Assembly: GCA_944386805.1 (NCBI GenBank)
Contig: CALXCO010000012.1
Coordinates: 1-64,000 of the forward strand
DNA length: 64,000 nt
Direction of reading: 5' to 3'
Origin: an uncultured Clostridia bacterium
GTDB taxonomy: Bacteria > Bacillota > Clostridia > Oscillospirales > Ruminococcaceae
The number at the start of each line of letters is the position of its first letter. Position 1 is the stretch's first letter. The notes below the pieces were generated by a model that ran no database searches, was not told where the DNA came from, and saw only the letters and a list, made by a program, of their open reading frames with translations. The position numbers and the translations under genes were made by a program. This document shows positions 16,119 to 27,675 of the stretch, in pieces.

Positions 16119-16171
16119 GTATTCAGAAGGAATACGGATGATTGACAACAGAATTTAGGAGGATCTATTAT

Positions 16172-17932
16172 ATGGAACTGATCAGTCAGAAGATGCGCCG
16201 GCTCTCCCCGGAAATGGACCCGCTTCGCCTTGGCACCGGGTGGAAGCCGGAGGACCTTAGTAAACCACAGATTTTGATCGAAAGTACCTTCGGCGACAGC
16301 CACCCCGGTTCCGGTCACTTAAACCGGCTGGTCGAAAAGGCTCGGCAGGGCATTCAGGATGCCGGCGGTTTTGGCGCACGGTATTTCTGTACCGATATCT
16401 GCGACGGCGAGAGCCAGGGAACCGACGGCATCAATTTCAGCCTTGCCAGCCGGGAGATGATCGCCAATATGATCGAGATTCATGCGGGCGCGACCCCGTT
16501 TGACGGCGGCGTATTTATCGCCAGCTGTGACAAGGGAATGCCTGCGAACCTGATGGGGCTGTGCCGGGCTGATATCCCGTCGGTCGTCGTACCCGGCGGG
16601 ACGATGAACGCCGGGCCTGATCTGCTGACGTTGGAGCAGCTGGGCGCCTACAGCGCGAGATATGAACGTGGTGAAATCGGCGCCGACCGGCTGGAATGGG
16701 CCAAACAAAACGCCTGCCCGTCCTGCGGAGCGTGCAGCTTTATCGGGACGGCTTCGACGATGCAGATTATGGCGGAAGCTTTGGGGCTGACCTTGCCGGG
16801 AAGTGCGCTTTTACCGGCGATGAGTGAGGATCTGGAGAGGTTTGCTTACCGTGCCGGGAAGTTGGCCGTCCGCCTCGCTGTGACGCCTGGAATGCGTCCC
16901 AGCGAGCTGCTGACCCGCAAGAGCTTTGAAAACGCTGTGATTGTCCACGCTGCCATCTCCGGCAGCACCAACTGTCTGCTGCACCTTCCGGCAATTGCCC
17001 ATGAACTGGGGATTCAGCTGGATGGATACGATTTTGACCGGCTGCACCGCAATGTTCCGTATCTGGTCAATCTGCGTCCGGCAGGAAAATGGCCGGCTGA
17101 GTTTTTCTATTATGCCGGCGGCGTTCCTGCGGTTATGGAACAGCTGCGGGGACTGCTGCATCTGGATGTGATGACCGTCACCGGAAAGACGCTTGAGGAA
17201 AATCTGGACGAACTGAAAGCAAATGGTTTCTACGATCACTGCCGTGAGCTGTTAGAGGCAGCGAACCGCCGCTGTGGGCTGCATCTGACCAGTGAGGATA
17301 TTATCCTGCCTGCGTCGGCACCGCTTGGGACCGGCGGCAGTATTGCGGTGCTGACCGGCAATCTGGCGCCGGAAGGGGCGGTCATCAAACACACCGCCTG
17401 TCCGAAAGAGATGTTCCATGCGGTCCTGCGTGCCCGCCCGTTTGACAGCGAGGAGGAATGTATCGACGCAGTGCTGCACCATCGTGTGCAGCCGGGTGAC
17501 GCGGTGCTGATTCGGTATGAAGGCCCGAAAGGGTCGGGCATGCCGGAGATGTTTTATACATCCGAGGCGATCAGCTCCGACCCGGAACTTGGCAGGTCGA
17601 TTGCATTGATCACCGACGGACGCTTTTCCGGCGCGTCAACCGGTCCTGTCATCGGGCATGTCAGCCCGGAAGCGCAGGCTGGCGGTCCGATTGCGCTGGT
17701 AGAGGAAGGCGACCTGATTGAACTGGACGTTGAACAAAGGATTTTGCGGATTGTCGGCATCGACGGCAAACGCTGCACCGAAGAGGAGGTCAGCCGAGTA
17801 CTGGCAGAGCGGAAAAAACACTGGCAGCCCAAAAAGGCCAAATATCCGCGTGGAACACTGCGGCTGTTTGCCGAACTGGCAGTGTCGCCGATGAAAGGCG
17901 CCTATCTGGACGTGGATGAACTGAAAAAATAA
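16172..17932 (+). CDS. IlvD/Edd-family dehydratase (dihydroxy-acid dehydratase-like)
   Basis: A 586-residue iron-sulfur dehydratase that removes water from a dihydroxy acid. Family hallmarks are CDGESQGTDGINFSLASRE, the metal/cluster segment FDGGVFIASCDKGMP, PSCGACSFIGTASTMQIMAEALG, and the C-terminal ITDGRFSGASTGPVIGHVSPEA. It is somewhat longer than housekeeping IlvD (about 555-560) and stands alone, with no ilv or sugar-acid genes beside it, so a sugar-acid or other substrate is as likely as branched-chain amino acid synthesis. The start at 16172 follows GGAGGATCTATTAT. Confidence 0.88.
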   Translation: MELISQKMRRLSPEMDPLRLGTGWKPEDLSKPQILIESTFGDSHPGSGHLNRLVEKARQGIQDAGGFGARYFCTDICDGESQGTDGINFSLASREMIANMIEIHAGATPFDGGVFIASCDKGMPANLMGLCRADIPSVVVPGGTMNAGPDLLTLEQLGAYSARYERGEIGADRLEWAKQNACPSCGACSFIGTASTMQIMAEALGLTLPGSALLPAMSEDLERFAYRAGKLAVRLAVTPGMRPSELLTRKSFENAVIVHAAISGSTNCLLHLPAIAHELGIQLDGYDFDRLHRNVPYLVNLRPAGKWPAEFFYYAGGVPAVMEQLRGLLHLDVMTVTGKTLEENLDELKANGFYDHCRELLEAANRRCGLHLTSEDIILPASAPLGTGGSIAVLTGNLAPEGAVIKHTACPKEMFHAVLRARPFDSEEECIDAVLHHRVQPGDAVLIRYEGPKGSGMPEMFYTSEAISSDPELGRSIALITDGRFSGASTGPVIGHVSPEAQAGGPIALVEEGDLIELDVEQRILRIVGIDGKRCTEEEVSRVLAERKKHWQPKKAKYPRGTLRLFAELAVSPMKGAYLDVDELKK

Positions 17933-17936
17933 ACAG

Positions 17937-17975
17937 AAAACTGCCGGGGCACAGCGGATGTGTCCCGGCAGTTTT
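17937..17975. terminator. Bidirectional terminator between convergent genes
   Basis: AAAACTGCCGGG/CCCGGCAGTTTT inverted repeat between the dehydratase (+) and the DUF1540 gene (-). Confidence 0.88.
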
Positions 17976-18003
17976 GATCAGGTGGTTATCTTGGCGTTTG
18001 TAC

Positions 18004-18165
18004 TTATTTCTTCACGTAAGACATGCAGTCGGTGCAGGCGTCCTGGGTGGGGTTCATTTCATGAGTCCCGACGGTGATGCAGGAGAGGCTGCAGTAGTCT
18101 TCATTGCAGCAGTGGTTGCGGCAGTTCTCAACGGTACATTTGATTGAACGATTCGGAGTTTCCAT
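18004..18165 (-). CDS. DUF1540-domain small cysteine-rich protein
   Basis: A 53-residue protein with eight Cys. The domain begins SIKCTVENCRNHCCNEDYCS and ends in DACTDCMSYVK, the pattern of DUF1540, a short probably metal-binding domain common in Clostridia and of unknown role. The ATG at 18163-18165 has AAAGGA nine bases upstream; an ATG two codons earlier is too close to that site. It is single-gene and divergent from rubrerythrin, so the two may respond to related redox or metal cues (inference). Confidence 0.87.
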   Translation of the reverse strand: METPNRSIKCTVENCRNHCCNEDYCSLSCITVGTHEMNPTQDACTDCMSYVKK

Positions 18166-18321
18166 GTTCATTCATCCTTTCTCATTTTTGCCGTAAATTT
18201 TGCGGCAGATACAGTATGACCCGCCGCATCAAAAATATGCAGCGTATATTTGCGGAAGCGCTGGAAAAACTGATGGTGTACGATGTCCATCAATTGCTGT
18301 TTTAAGGAAAGGATGAAGTGT

Positions 18322-18921
18322 ATGAACAGTCAGAACCAGCTGATGCAGAGTGAAACCCTCAAAAACCTGATGCGCGCCTTTGCCGGCGAAAGCCAGGCGC
18401 GCAATCGGTATACCATCGCAGCAGCGGCTGCCGAAGAACAGAACCAGCACTTGCTGGCAGAGGTCTTCCGCTTTACCGCGCGTCAGGAAAAGGAACATGC
18501 CGCACTTTTGTGGCAGAAGATGGCCGCTGTCAGCGGGCAGAATGTTGACATCTGCGGCGGGTATCCGGTGGATACCTCATCGGATATCGTGCGCCAGCTG
18601 CGCGCATCGGTCGGCAACGAACGGGCTGAGGCGGAGACCGTCTACCCGTCTTTTGCAAAGACGGCACGGGATGAGGGCTTTACCGCCGAAGCAATGCTGT
18701 TTGAACAACTGGCGAAGATCGAACGGGGACACGCTGAACGATTTGAACGTTTTGCCGACCTCGCCTCCCAGCAAAAGCTGTTCTCCGGCGGTGTGCAGGG
18801 ATGGCTCTGCCTCAACTGCGGCCATCTGTACGAAGGGGAGTCAGCACCGGCTCAGTGCCCGGTTTGTGCCCATCCGCAGGGGTATTTTATCCGTTCCGAC
18901 CTTTCGCCTTTCCGCGGCTGA
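18322..18921 (+). CDS. Rubrerythrin
   Basis: Non-heme di-iron peroxidase that detoxifies hydrogen peroxide in anaerobes. Residues 10-150 form the ferritin-like four-helix domain with iron ligands (ESQARNRY, RQEKEHA, ERAEAE, IERGHAERF). Residues 157-200 are a rubredoxin-like domain with CLNC...CPVC. The 200-residue length is normal. AAAGGA lies eight bases before the ATG at 18322. Confidence 0.95.
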   Translation: MNSQNQLMQSETLKNLMRAFAGESQARNRYTIAAAAAEEQNQHLLAEVFRFTARQEKEHAALLWQKMAAVSGQNVDICGGYPVDTSSDIVRQLRASVGNERAEAETVYPSFAKTARDEGFTAEAMLFEQLAKIERGHAERFERFADLASQQKLFSGGVQGWLCLNCGHLYEGESAPAQCPVCAHPQGYFIRSDLSPFRG

Positions 18922-18968
18922 TCTGCGTTTTTTTGCCATTTAGGTCGGTTTTCATTTGCATCGCAGTC

Positions 18969-18997
18969 TTGCACTTTGTCGTTTCCCGCGCTATAAT
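18969..18997 (+). promoter_or_regulatory. Promoter of the SDR gene
   Basis: TTGCAC (18969-18974), 17 bp, TATAAT (18992-18997). Confidence 0.75.
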
Positions 18998-19024
18998 GGA
19001 AGAAAAAACGAAGGGATGAAACCG

Positions 19025-20026
19025 ATGGCGCGCAAAATTCTGATTCTGGGTGGAAATGGTACAATCGGGGAGGCAGTGACACGTGAACTGCTTTCCCGTG
19101 GGGAGGATGTGACCCTGCTGCTGCGGGAAAACCGGCAGCCCTGCCACCCGGTCCCGACGGTGACGGCAGATGGCAACGATGAGCTGGCATTGCAGCGAAT
19201 CCAGCGGGAGGAAAAGTTTGATATCGTCATCAACCTGCTGATCTATACTGCCGAACAGGCAGAAATGAACCTGCGGGTCTTTCATGATGTCAGCCAGCTG
19301 ATCTTTATCAGCACCGTCTGTGTTCATGACCGGGAACGCGGGGTCGTGTTTGACGAACAAAGTCCCTGCGGCAACCGTTTCAGCCCATATGGTCAGAAAA
19401 AGCAGGAGGCAGAACTGATCTTCATGCGGGCGGCAAAGGATGGCTTCCCGGTGACGATCGTCCGGCCGACCCAGACCTACGGCGGAAGAAAACTGCCGCT
19501 GTCGGTCAAGGGAAAGAGCTATTGGGGCATCTGCCAGCGGATTCTGGATGGAAAGCCGGTCATTGTCCACGGCGACGGAAGCTCGACCTGGGTCAGCACC
19601 TACTGTGATGATCTGGCAGCCGGACTGGCGCTGCTGGTCGGAAACAAAGAGGCGCTCGGCGAGGTCTGGCAGATCACATCCGACGAAGTGCTGACATGGG
19701 ACCAGATGTACACCATCATCGGAGAGGAGCTTGGGCGCGCGCCTAAGATCGTCCACATCCCGACCGATATTCTTGTCCGGATTGGGATGGACAGCGGCCT
19801 GCGCGGCGACAAGGAGGCCAGCGTGGTGTTTGACAACAGTAAGATCAAAAAACTGGGATTTAAACCGCAGGTATCCTTCCGTCAGGGCGTTCGGAGATAT
19901 CTGGATGGAATTGAAAGCCATCCGGAATGGAAGACAGAAGATCTCGCATTTGATGAACGCTGTGACGCGGTCTGCGCGGCATGGGAAGAGATGGCGCGGG
20001 ATTTCTCGTCGATTTTTGAAGGCTGA
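19025..20026 (+). CDS. NAD-dependent epimerase/dehydratase-family (extended SDR) protein
   Basis: A 333-residue Rossmann-fold protein. GGNGTIGEAVTREL (residues 8-21) is the nucleotide-binding loop, and SPYGQKKQEAEL gives the YxxxK catalytic pair. IVRPTQTYGG and the C-terminal substrate-binding region resemble sugar-nucleotide or mRNA-binding (CSP41-like) SDR members. The substrate is not apparent. The preferred start is the ATG at 19025 (MARKILILGG). An ATG three codons earlier directly abuts GAAGGG. Confidence 0.88.
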   Translation: MARKILILGGNGTIGEAVTRELLSRGEDVTLLLRENRQPCHPVPTVTADGNDELALQRIQREEKFDIVINLLIYTAEQAEMNLRVFHDVSQLIFISTVCVHDRERGVVFDEQSPCGNRFSPYGQKKQEAELIFMRAAKDGFPVTIVRPTQTYGGRKLPLSVKGKSYWGICQRILDGKPVIVHGDGSSTWVSTYCDDLAAGLALLVGNKEALGEVWQITSDEVLTWDQMYTIIGEELGRAPKIVHIPTDILVRIGMDSGLRGDKEASVVFDNSKIKKLGFKPQVSFRQGVRRYLDGIESHPEWKTEDLAFDERCDAVCAAWEEMARDFSSIFEG

Positions 20027-20101
20027 TCGAAAAAAACAGTGTCTGTGCTTTTCGGCAAACAATCTGCTGAAAGGTACAGGCGCTTTATCTTTACAGAACA
20101 C

Positions 20102-20141
20102 AAAAACCGGGTGCAATTCGCTTTGAACTGCACCCGGTTTT
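20102..20141. terminator. Bidirectional terminator between convergent genes
   Basis: AAAAACCGGGTGCA/TGCACCCGGTTTT inverted repeat between the SDR gene (+) and the carboxypeptidase (-). Confidence 0.87.
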
Positions 20142-20151
20142 GAATGTTTAT

Positions 20152-21942
20152 TTATTTACGTTTGTTGTTCTGAGGATTGCGGGGAGCCGGACGGGAGTTA
20201 TGGCCGGTCCGGTTGTTGGTATTCGTGCGAGGAGCACTATTGGCCGAACGGGGAGCAGGGCGCTTCTGCTGCGGCTTTCTGCCGCTGCTGGTCGAAGGTC
20301 CGCGGTAGTTTGGCGACTTGCGGATGTTGTTGCCGGAGCGGGAAGGGGAGTAATTGCGTGGCGGATTTGTCCGGTTCATCCCTCCTGCCTTGCGGGCAGC
20401 ACGGCGGCGGCGCTGACGGTTGATGTTGATCTGGCGCATGATGAAAACCCACGCGACAAACGCAATAATCAGAGTCAGAATCGTCAGCCAGAATCCAGGC
20501 GAGGTGAAGAAGTTGAAGACCCCTCGGCAGAACGCCAGCCAGGCACTCCGTTTGAGCGATTCAGCGGCGACCAGGTTGACCGTAGCGATGGTACGGTCCT
20601 CCATCCGGATTTCCAGTGTCCCCAGATAGTCACCTTTGGTGATCGGCGCATCGATCGGTTCTTCCGGCAGATTGGCAATCATTTGAAGCGCAGAGGAATC
20701 AATCGATTTGAGCATCAGCCGGTTGACATCCTGTTCCGGGACGGCGTTGACGATGTCCTGGGATGAACAGAGCGCAACTTTGGCCTGTCCTTTGACGTCG
20801 GTCGTCTTGACGATGGTCTGGAAGGCCCAGTCGTTGAACGCCCAATCATAGAAATTCAGCGTATCCTGATAACAGAGGTTCTGTTCGATTTCGGTGCCGT
20901 CGGCATAGTAGATCGGCGCACCCATTGTAATCAGAAGATAATTGTAGGCGTCTTTGGAGGCGTAGGAAACGAGGTTGCGGCCGCTCTCATCGGTGGTGCC
21001 GGTCTTGATGGCGTGGACGTTTTCATCATAATAGCTGCTGGATGGGTTCATAATCGAGCAGGTATGGGTGATGGTCCGTTCATCGTTTTTGTTGGTCGCC
21101 GGCATCGTGTAGGAGTAGCTGGTCGAGATTTCCTTGAAGATATCATACTGCATCGCGTACATCGTGATCCGGTACATATCAATTGCCGTCGTATACTGTT
21201 CAGGGTCATGCAGGCCGCTGGAGTTGGTGAAATGGGTACTGGTGCAGCCGATTTCGGCGGCCTTATCGTTCATCATCTGGACAAACGCCTCTTCACTGCC
21301 GCCGATTGCCTCGGCGATAATGCCGGCCGCATCGCATCCCGAACGGAGCATCAGCGCATACAGCAGATCGATCATCCGCAGTTCTTCTCCCGGATACAGT
21401 CCGGCATTGGAGGCGTTCATTCCCCACAGCCGGTCAAATACTGCATAAGAAGCGGTGACGGTTGTCCCGGTCAGGTCGTCACAGTTTTCAATCGCCAACA
21501 GGCAGGTCATGATTTTGGCAAGGGAAGCCGGGTACATCATGACATCGGCGTTCTTTTCATAGATAACCGTTCCCGAATCGAGGTTGACCAGATAGACCGC
21601 AGTTGAATTGACGGTAAAGCCGGTATCGACGGTGGAATTGGATGCACTCGAACTGTCCGAGGATGTATTCTGGTCGGTGCTGTCCGAATCGGAGGATTCG
21701 GACGACCCGGACGAACTGTCGGAAGAGGTCGACTCAGAGGAGGAAGCATCCGAAGAGGTGTCAGACGAGGTATCCGATGAAGTATCGGACGACGTTTCAG
21801 AGGATGCAGACGTGCCGTCATCCGAAACGGTGCCGACGGCCAGTGCGGGTGTACAGAGAGACGAAAAGGCAAAGCTGAGAGAGAGCAGCAGAGCGGCAAA
21901 GCGGTATCCTGAAATATGTGGAAAGAGAGGTCTTTTCTTCAT
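20152..21942 (-). CDS. D-alanyl-D-alanine carboxypeptidase (penicillin-binding protein, S11 family)
   Basis: Trims the terminal D-Ala from peptidoglycan stem peptides. The 596-residue protein starts with a signal peptide (about 1-36), then a Ser/Asp-rich low-complexity linker (about 40-95). The S11 catalytic domain has SLAK (near 145), SGC in place of the usual SxN (near 200) and KTGT (near 313). A beta-rich domain follows, then a transmembrane helix (about 480-500) and a 90-residue Arg/Asn/Pro-rich basic tail. The start at 21942 follows AAAGGA. The linker suggests a wall-spanning spacer and the tail would be cytoplasmic. Confidence 0.93.
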   Translation of the reverse strand: MKKRPLFPHISGYRFAALLLSLSFAFSSLCTPALAVGTVSDDGTSASSETSSDTSSDTSSDTSSDASSSESTSSDSSSGSSESSDSDSTDQNTSSDSSSASNSTVDTGFTVNSTAVYLVNLDSGTVIYEKNADVMMYPASLAKIMTCLLAIENCDDLTGTTVTASYAVFDRLWGMNASNAGLYPGEELRMIDLLYALMLRSGCDAAGIIAEAIGGSEEAFVQMMNDKAAEIGCTSTHFTNSSGLHDPEQYTTAIDMYRITMYAMQYDIFKEISTSYSYTMPATNKNDERTITHTCSIMNPSSSYYDENVHAIKTGTTDESGRNLVSYASKDAYNYLLITMGAPIYYADGTEIEQNLCYQDTLNFYDWAFNDWAFQTIVKTTDVKGQAKVALCSSQDIVNAVPEQDVNRLMLKSIDSSALQMIANLPEEPIDAPITKGDYLGTLEIRMEDRTIATVNLVAAESLKRSAWLAFCRGVFNFFTSPGFWLTILTLIIAFVAWVFIMRQININRQRRRRAARKAGGMNRTNPPRNYSPSRSGNNIRKSPNYRGPSTSSGRKPQQKRPAPRSANSAPRTNTNNRTGHNSRPAPRNPQNNKRK

Positions 21943-22107
21943 CTGCAAAATCCTTTCACCAAGTATCAGAAGGGGACGGGCCATAAAAATCCGGGCAAAA
22001 CAGTCCCAAGAAGTCTAATGTATCCATTATACCACAATTTACAACAATTGATAAGAGGGAAAAAGTAAATTAAACGTAGGGAGCCAAAAAATATATCGTC
22101 CATAAAC

Positions 22108-22145
22108 AAAAAACGCACCACCGGCGAAAGGTGCCGGTGGTGCGG
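22108..22145 (-). terminator. Terminator of the ATP synthase operon
   Basis: CGCACCACCGGC/GCCGGTGGTGCG stem followed on the minus strand by TTTTTTGTTT, 20 bases past the atpC stop. Confidence 0.88.
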
Positions 22146-22163
22146 AAAATCGTTGCAGATGAT

Positions 22164-22586
22164 TTATTTGTTCCAGGACTGGTAATGTTCTTTGACCTGC
22201 AAACGGTTGATTGCACGGGCGAGCATTGCCTGTGCCGAACGGTATTCCTGGATAGTGCGTTTTTGCTGAATCGCTTCTTTTGCTGCGTCAGCCTCACGGC
22301 GCGCACGGTTGATATCGATCTCTTCGGGACGTTCTGCCGAGTCAATCAGAATCAGCACTTCGCCGTTTTCGATCTTAATCAGCCCATGAGATACCGCCGC
22401 GATCTGTTCCTTCTCTTCATTCGGAACACGGAAGTGGAGCATTCCGGGAACGACCGCCGCAATCATATTGCTGTGGCCTGCCAGGATGCCGTACTGTCCG
22501 TCCAGCGTCGGGACCTCCAAAGACTCACATTCTCCGCAGTAAAAGGGGTGATCTGCACTCAGGATCTGAACCTGGAAAGGTGTCAT
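22164..22586 (-). CDS. atpC: ATP synthase epsilon subunit
   Basis: Central-stalk subunit that couples rotor and catalytic head and can inhibit ATP hydrolysis. The 140 residues comprise the N-terminal beta-sandwich (about 1-85, with LEVPTLDGQYGILAGHSNMIAAVVPG) and the C-terminal helical hairpin (INRARREADAAKEAIQQKR...MLARAINRLQV). It is the last gene of the operon, 30 bases after atpD, with a terminator behind it. Confidence 0.96.
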   Translation of the reverse strand: MTPFQVQILSADHPFYCGECESLEVPTLDGQYGILAGHSNMIAAVVPGMLHFRVPNEEKEQIAAVSHGLIKIENGEVLILIDSAERPEEIDINRARREADAAKEAIQQKRTIQEYRSAQAMLARAINRLQVKEHYQSWNK

Positions 22587-22616
22587 GATATCGCCTTCCT
22601 TTCGTTAAGCGGCGGC

Positions 22617-24952
<2,336 letters not shown>

Positions 24953-24954
24953 TA

Positions 24955-26724
24955 TCAATCACCGCACTTTTCTGCCGCGTTTACTGTTTCCAGATAAGTT
25001 TTCATGCAGGCATGTGCCAGATCCAGAATTGCCTGACGGTCTTCGTCCGACAGGGCACCCTGGTCAATCCGCTGGCAAAGTGCACTGTCCTGTTTGTGGG
25101 CAGTGTCCAGCAGCATCTTCTGGAAATCAGCGATCTGATCGATCGGGAGATCCTGCATGACATGTCCCAGTGCTGCAACCAGTGTGATAACCTGTTCATG
25201 CTGCTTCATCGGGTGGTACTGCGGCTGACGGAGCAGGCGCATCAGACCCTGACCATACGTCAGCTGACGTTTGGTTGCGTCGTCCAGGTCACTGGAGAAC
25301 TGGGTAAAGACTTCCATCTCACGGTACTGTGCCAGGTCCAGACGGATTGCACCGGCTGCCTTCTTCATAGCCTTGGTCTGTGCTGCGCCGCCGACACGGG
25401 ATACCGACAGACCGACGTTGACTGCCGGACGCTGGCCGGAGAAGAACAGGCTGCTTTCCAGGAAGATCTGACCGTCAGTGATCGAAATGATGTTGGTCGG
25501 GATATAAGCGGAAACGTCGCCTGCCTGGGTCTCGACGATCGGCAGGGCAGTCATGCTGCCGCCGCCCTTTTCGTCCGAAAGGTGAGCGGAACGTTCCAGC
25601 AGACGGGAGTGCAGATAGAAGACGTCGCCCGGATATGCCTCACGTCCCGGAGAACGTTCCAGCAGCAGCGACAGTGCACGGTAAGCAATTGCGTGCTTGG
25701 AGAGGTCATCGTATACGATCAGGACATCGCGGCCCTGGTACATGAAGTATTCGCCCAGCGCACATCCGGCGTAAGGAGCGATATACTGCATCGAAGCGGG
25801 GGTACTTGCCGAAGCGTTGACAACGATGGTGTAATCCATTGCGCCGCGGCGGGTCAGGTTTTCAACCAGCTGTGCAACCGAGCTTGCTTTCTGGCCGATT
25901 GCAACGTAAATGCAGACAACATTTTTGCCTTTCTGGTTGAGGATGGTGTCCAGTGCGATTGCGGTCTTACCGGTCTGACGGTCGCCGATGATCAGCTCAC
26001 GCTGTCCGCGGCCGATCGGGAACATCGAGTCGATTGCCAGAAGGCCGGTTTCCATCGGCTGGTTGACCGGCTGACGGTCGATAATCTCCGGTGCTGCCAT
26101 CTCAATCGGACGGTAACCGGTCGCATTGATTTCGCCCTTGCCGTCCATCGGGACGCCCAGTGCGTCGACAACACGGCCCAGGAATTCGTCGCCGACAGGG
26201 GTACCGGCGGTCTTGCCGGTTCTGCGGACGATGCTTCCTTCGCTGATCTCTTCGCAGTCACCGAAGAGGATGCAGCCGATGCGGTCAGGGGTCAGGTCCT
26301 GAACCATGCCCTTGACACCGTTGGAGAACTGGAGGATTTCGCCGTATGCAGCGTGGTCCAGACCGGCAACGGTCGCGATCTCATCACCGATGGTCAGTAC
26401 CGTACCAACCTCTTCAGCGGTGACCTTGGGGGTCCAGTTCTCGACAGTCTCACGAATCAGCGGGATGATCTCACCGCCGGAAGGGGTGAGGGTGTCCAGC
26501 TGTTCCTGGAACTGACGGAGACGTCCGGAGATGGTCCAGTCGTAGATGTCGGTGCCGACCTGCATCTGGAAGCCATCGACGATGTTGTCGTCCTTTTCCC
26601 AGACAACCGGAATATCAATTCCACGTACTTTTTTCAGGTAAGCGGCGAGTCGGGATTTTTCGTCCTCAGTTGGTGCAACGTTGCTGCGGATAACAGCAGT
26701 CAGGGTTTCATCATTCTTAGGCAT
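24955..26724 (-). CDS. atpA: ATP synthase alpha subunit with N-terminal delta-subunit C-terminal domain (delta-alpha fusion)
   Basis: Non-catalytic nucleotide-binding F1 subunit, 589 residues against the usual 500-510. From about residue 85 ([13 protein letters not shown], then [17 protein letters not shown]) it is a normal alpha subunit with the P-loop GDRQTGKT and VYDDLSKHA. Residues 8-78 instead match the C-terminal half of the delta subunit: an LSxxQ-like helix start ([16 protein letters not shown]), a [16 protein letters not shown] strand pair, and [16 protein letters not shown], comparable to the IDGSVRGRLERL end of delta. No separate delta gene lies in the operon. The start at 26724 follows GAGGGGGGAG and overlaps atpF by 8 bases. 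A longer frame to 26748 is less likely. Confidence 0.95.
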   Translation of the reverse strand: MPKNDETLTAVIRSNVAPTEDEKSRLAAYLKKVRGIDIPVVWEKDDNIVDGFQMQVGTDIYDWTISGRLRQFQEQLDTLTPSGGEIIPLIRETVENWTPKVTAEEVGTVLTIGDEIATVAGLDHAAYGEILQFSNGVKGMVQDLTPDRIGCILFGDCEEISEGSIVRRTGKTAGTPVGDEFLGRVVDALGVPMDGKGEINATGYRPIEMAAPEIIDRQPVNQPMETGLLAIDSMFPIGRGQRELIIGDRQTGKTAIALDTILNQKGKNVVCIYVAIGQKASSVAQLVENLTRRGAMDYTIVVNASASTPASMQYIAPYAGCALGEYFMYQGRDVLIVYDDLSKHAIAYRALSLLLERSPGREAYPGDVFYLHSRLLERSAHLSDEKGGGSMTALPIVETQAGDVSAYIPTNIISITDGQIFLESSLFFSGQRPAVNVGLSVSRVGGAAQTKAMKKAAGAIRLDLAQYREMEVFTQFSSDLDDATKRQLTYGQGLMRLLRQPQYHPMKQHEQVITLVAALGHVMQDLPIDQIADFQKMLLDTAHKQDSALCQRIDQGALSDEDRQAILDLAHACMKTYLETVNAAEKCGD

Positions 26725-27226
26725 CCGGCTCCCCCCTCTTTTCAGCATTGGCAGCGTTCAGGAACTGCTCAAACGGGCTGCCTTCGCCTTTGAGCAGGAT
26801 TTTTTCGGTTGTGGTGAGTGCCAGGTCGGAAATTTCTTTCTGGACGTTGGCGAGCATCTTGTTGTGTTCCTGTTCGGAATTGACGCGTGCAGTTTCTACG
26901 ATGCGTGCAGCTTCTTCACGAGCCTGCTGGAGCTGTTCTTCACGGCTGGCGTCGATTGCTTTCTGTGCTTCGGTGCGCTTAGCTGCAATTTCTTGCGCAA
27001 CGTCGGACAGCTGGCGGTTGTAGGAGACCTTCAGCTCTTCAGCTTCTTTGAGTTTGGACTTGGTTTCATTGTCCATGTTCTGGTAATAGCTTTCCCGCTT
27101 TGCCATAAAGTCCTTGACCGGTTTGTACAGAAGGAAGTAAAGGCCGCCGGCCAGGATTGCAAAGTTGAAAAGGTGCAGCAGAATTTGCTGCCAATCAATA
27201 TTCAGCGGAATGTTCATGCTCTGCAC
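26717..27226 (-). CDS. atpF: ATP synthase b subunit
   Basis: Peripheral-stalk subunit that holds the catalytic head still against the rotor. The 169 residues have one membrane helix near the N-terminus ([23 protein letters not shown]) and a long polar coiled coil. It ends in the expected [10 protein letters not shown]...FEQFLNAA segment, so it is not fused to delta sequence as in mycobacteria. Its end overlaps the atpA start by 8 bases, exactly where atpH normally sits. It probably contacts the delta-like head of AtpA. Confidence 0.95.
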   Translation of the reverse strand: MQSMNIPLNIDWQQILLHLFNFAILAGGLYFLLYKPVKDFMAKRESYYQNMDNETKSKLKEAEELKVSYNRQLSDVAQEIAAKRTEAQKAIDASREEQLQQAREEAARIVETARVNSEQEHNKMLANVQKEISDLALTTTEKILLKGEGSPFEQFLNAANAEKRGEPDA

Positions 27227-27233
27227 CTTCCTT

Positions 27234-27638
27234 TTACAGGACGAAGATGATCAGGATGACGACCAGCAATGCGTAAATGATCGCAGTTTCGATAAATACC
27301 AGACCGAGCATCAGGGTCGTTCTGATCTTGCTTTCAACCTCAGGCTGACGGGAGATACCTTCAACAGATTTGCCGACGGAGCTGCCCATACCGATTGCAC
27401 CACCGCATGCAGCAAGGCCGATTGCGATACCAGCGCCAAGAGCTTTCATACCGAGGGTGTTGTCAGGAGTCGCTTCATCCTGGGTTTCGATGGTCTGAGA
27501 AGCAGAGGTGGAAGCAGTAGCAGAATCCTTGTTGTCGCCTTCAGCGAATGCAGGGATAATCATGACGATCATGCCGATAATAACGGCGAGCAGGATAGCG
27601 GGCAGAACTCTCATAGCTTTGTTCATAACTTTATTCAT
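27234..27638 (-). CDS. atpE: ATP synthase c subunit with signal-peptide-like N-terminal extension
   Basis: Rotor-ring subunit carrying ions across the membrane. Residues 62-134 are a standard c hairpin (ALGAGIAIGLAACGGAIGMG, polar loop RQPE, then the helix with Glu117 in FIETAIIYALL). The first 32 residues resemble a signal peptide ending AFA, followed by a polar Ser/Thr/Asp/Glu-rich stretch to about 61. Residue 84 is Met where Na+-type rings have Gln, which favours protons. GGAGGAATCAAC precedes the ATG. Confidence 0.93.
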   Translation of the reverse strand: MNKVMNKAMRVLPAILLAVIIGMIVMIIPAFAEGDNKDSATASTSASQTIETQDEATPDNTLGMKALGAGIAIGLAACGGAIGMGSSVGKSVEGISRQPEVESKIRTTLMLGLVFIETAIIYALLVVILIIFVL

Positions 27639-27675
27639 GTTGATTCCTCCAAAATTTGATGATACCAGCCGGCAA

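Noticed and set aside
26717..27226. A b-delta fusion as in mycobacteria to explain the missing delta gene
   Set aside because: AtpF has the normal length of about 169 residues and ends at the usual b-subunit C-terminus; the delta-like sequence is on AtpA instead.
27234..27638. A sodium-driven ATP synthase c ring
   Set aside because: The helix-2 Glu-Thr pair is compatible, but the helix-1 Gln required by the Na+ signature is Met here, so proton coupling is more likely.
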